From Cytidiella melzeri (Eukaryota > Basidiomycota > Agaricomycetes > Polyporales > Irpicaceae), in contig JABYQR010000594.1 of NCBI GenBank assembly GCA_022592445.1, positions 1 to 17,609 on the forward strand: a DNA stretch of 17,609 nt. The letters are read 5' to 3'. Below the pieces are notes generated by a model, which saw nothing but the letters and a program-made list of their open reading frames with translations, was not told the origin of the DNA and did no database searches. Positions 15,641-17,609 of the stretch are shown here, one piece after another. The stretch's first letter is position 1. Every line of letters starts with the position of its first letter. A program made the position numbers and the translations under genes.

Positions 15641-17609
15641 TTATACACAGTAGATCGTAGCTGAGCGAATAGCTCGGGGATGATCGTCGTAGAATTTCTT
15701 GATCGCTTCTTGAGCGTGCGTGATGTTTTCTACAGGTTCCCACGTGTCGTCGTTCGGTCCGTAGCCTTTCCAGCGTATGTAATACTGAAGCTTTTTGGCA
15801 CGACCTGTACGTCTTGACTTGAGAATCTTCTCGACTTCGTATTCTTCTTCTCCGTCGATGATATCTGGCGGAGGCATCTCCAGCTTTTGGCCTTCGAATT
15901 CAGGTTCGTTGTACGGTACCAACTTGCTTGCATGGAATACAGGGTGTATCCTTGGTGAACGTTCGGGCCATTCCAGTCTGAATGTGACCGGAGAGAGCTT
16001 TTCAGCAATCTTGAATGGGCCATAGTACTTGGCTGACAGCTTATGTCCAGATTTTTGGTAGTCTCTCAGATCTAGCATGACCTGATCGCCTTCGTTGAAG
16101 GGGACCTTCTGAATGTGCTTGTCATAGTACCATTTCATGCGTTCAGCCGCAAGTTGTAACGCTGCTTTAGCATGCTCTTGAGCTTGCAAGCGGTTCCACA
16201 TGATGTCATTCATGTCAGACCTTTTCAGGTCCTTAGTGAGCGTTGGACCAGCTCTAGGGTGTCTGCCGTATTCGAGGTAGAAAGGCGAGTGCTTAGTTCC
16301 CTCGTGCGCTGCATTGTTGTATGCGAACTCAGCCGAACTGAGCAGTCTAGCCCAGTCGTCATGTAGTTGATCAACGTAACAACGCAGGTACTGTTCGAGC
16401 GTTTGATTAACTCGTTCAGTTTGACCATCAGTCTGCGGATGATATGCAGTAGTCATCGTAGATTCTATCCCTAGCATTTTACACCATTCCTGGAATAAAT
16501 CTGCTGCGAATTGTGGACCTCGGTCGGAAATGATTTGCAAAGGTAACCCGTGAAGGGTCCAGACTCTCTCATAGAGTAGAGCTGCAAGATCTTTTGCCGA
16601 GAACTCGTTCACGATAGGGAAGAAGTGCGCCCTTTTAGTCAGGCGGTCTACGACTACGCAGATAGCATTGAAGCCATCAGACTCCGGTAACTGCGTAATC
16701 AAGTCGACAGTCATGATATCCCATGGTTCGGCCGGAACCGGATTAGGGATGAGTGGTCCATAAGGCTGTTGCGGACGAGTCTTCATCCGCTGACATGTGT
16801 CACAGCCTGTCACGTATTTCTTGACATCAGTGGTTAAACCTGGCCACCAGTAGTTTCTCGAGATCAGTTCGTACGTTTTCCATCTGCCAGGATGTCCGGC
16901 AGAAGGTAGATCGTGATGCATCTGGATGATTTGGCGTCTCAGATCTAATTTCTGATCTTTGGGGATGTAGACTTTTCCACGGTATAGGAGTAATCCGTTC
17001 TCAAAATTCCATTCCTCCAGTGATTTCTTGAACTCCCTAGGACCAGAGTTAAGTAACTGCTGATAATCCTTGGTAACTTCATCGTTCATGAGTGCTTCCT
17101 TGACCCGTCTTAGGATTTCATCGTCGTTGATAGGCGAGTCATGAGAGTTTTCGATAGCGGAGATGGCAAAAAACTCTGGTTTAAGGAGAATTTTGTCCTC
17201 GTTATCGGAATTTACCCCCTCTTCATGATCTGGCCTCCTGGACAGAGGATCTGCGGTAAGCATGGTCTTTCCGGGTTTGTGCCGGAGCACGAAATTAAAC
17301 CGCGTGAGGTATAACGCCCATCGCGCTTGTCTCCGAGTCAGCTTCTGAGCATTCCTGAAATATGTCAGGTTTTGGTGATCCGACCATATTTCTACGGTAA
17401 TCGGATGTCCCTCCAGATGTTGACGATATTCTTCCAGGGCGCGGATAATAGCCAACAACTCTTTATCGTATATCTCATAGTTACGTTCATGAACGTTGAG
17501 TGATTTAGAGTAGAAGGCTACTGGATGCCACAGCTTGTCAGCTGGATCCAGTTGTGATAATACCGCTCCTGTAGCAAAGTCGCTAGCGTCTGTTTCCAGA
17601 CGGAAGGTT
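15641..17609 (-). CDS. Gypsy Pol: RNase H, integrase, chromodomain (5' cut by window)
   Basis: One open frame covers about 655 visible residues and enters from the right edge, so no start is in the window. Residues 1-125 are RNase H (LETDASDFATGAVLSQ; YDKELLAI; WSDHQNLTYF; TADPLSRR). Integrase follows with an HHCC zinc site (H231/H232, H239, C269, C272) and a DD35E triad: D302 in MTVDLI, D362 in ISDRGPQF, E398 in GQTERVNQ. After that come a GPF module (KYYGPFKI; HPVFHASKL) and a C-terminal chromodomain at about 587-635 (YEVEKILKSRR; YYIRWKGY; DDTWEP). Integrase inserts the cDNA, and the chromodomain is known to steer chromoviruses to marked chromatin. All catalytic residues are present. Stop at 15641-15643. 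Confidence 0.96.
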   Translation of the reverse strand, partial: TFRLETDASDFATGAVLSQLDPADKLWHPVAFYSKSLNVHERNYEIYDKELLAIIRALEEYRQHLEGHPITVEIWSDHQNLTYFRNAQKLTRRQARWALYLTRFNFVLRHKPGKTMLTADPLSRRPDHEEGVNSDNEDKILLKPEFFAISAIENSHDSPINDDEILRRVKEALMNDEVTKDYQQLLNSGPREFKKSLEEWNFENGLLLYRGKVYIPKDQKLDLRRQIIQMHHDLPSAGHPGRWKTYELISRNYWWPGLTTDVKKYVTGCDTCQRMKTRPQQPYGPLIPNPVPAEPWDIMTVDLITQLPESDGFNAICVVVDRLTKRAHFFPIVNEFSAKDLAALLYERVWTLHGLPLQIISDRGPQFAADLFQEWCKMLGIESTMTTAYHPQTDGQTERVNQTLEQYLRCYVDQLHDDWARLLSSAEFAYNNAAHEGTKHSPFYLEYGRHPRAGPTLTKDLKRSDMNDIMWNRLQAQEHAKAALQLAAERMKWYYDKHIQKVPFNEGDQVMLDLRDYQKSGHKLSAKYYGPFKIAEKLSPVTFRLEWPERSPRIHPVFHASKLVPYNEPEFEGQKLEMPPPDIIDGEEEYEVEKILKSRRTGRAKKLQYYIRWKGYGPNDDTWEPVENITHAQEAIKKFYDDHPRAIRSATIYCV

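Larger units (their letters stand above)
14679..17609 (-). mobile_element. Ty3/gypsy chromovirus (element B), 3' part
   Basis: Minus-strand order is RNase H, integrase, chromodomain, polypurine tract and 3' LTR. Gag, protease, RT and the 5' LTR would lie right of the window. The visible coding sequence has no stop or frameshift, unlike element A, so this is the youngest-looking element here. The right-hand LTR is not visible, so its age cannot be judged from LTR divergence. Confidence 0.93.

Noticed and set aside
1..17609. Elements A and B as two halves of one gypsy element split by the middle region
   Set aside because: Both are on the minus strand, but A's missing 3' half lies off the left edge and B's missing 5' half off the right edge. 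One element split by an insertion would need the reverse order. Both being cut near the start of RNase H is a coincidence of the window edges.

Overview
The window looks like a transposon-rich stretch of an Agaricomycete (mushroom-forming basidiomycete) genome. The evidence is short GT-AG introns of 50-63 bp, a Plavaka-type transposase gene, a chromodomain Ty3/gypsy retrotransposon, and an F-box gene of the type these fungi carry in large numbers. No RNA gene, CRISPR array or bacterial-type signal was seen.

Layout. 1-4951 (minus strand) is the 5' part of a decayed Ty3/gypsy element (element A): a probable LTR, then gag, protease, reverse transcriptase and the start of RNase H. It is broken by at least seven frameshifts and one in-frame stop, and runs off the left edge. 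5142-8424 (plus) is a Plavaka-family DNA transposase gene with four inferred introns, disabled by one TGA. 8606-9766 (minus) is a short Ty1/copia derivative: two ~175-bp LTRs around a gag remnant, with no pol. 10285-11130 is a cluster of direct and inverted repeats of unknown class. 11157-11835 (plus) fits a solo LTR with a near-perfect 5-bp target duplication.

12282-13751 (minus) is the only likely host gene, an F-box protein with one coding intron and a possible 5'-UTR intron. 13863-14200 is its upstream region and holds a strong inverted repeat. 14200-14590 is AT-rich with degenerate repeats. 14679-17609 (minus) is the 3' part of a second Ty3/gypsy element (element B): an open RNase H-integrase-chromodomain reading frame, a polypurine tract and a full 3' LTR. 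It runs off the right edge.

The genes do not form a pathway. The window reads as repeated insertion around one F-box gene. Element B is the freshest copy visible, the Plavaka gene is nearly intact, and element A and the copia derivative are old. I saw no convincing new defence or biosynthetic system. The least explained parts are the repeat cluster at 10285-11130 and the AT-rich repeats at 14200-14590.
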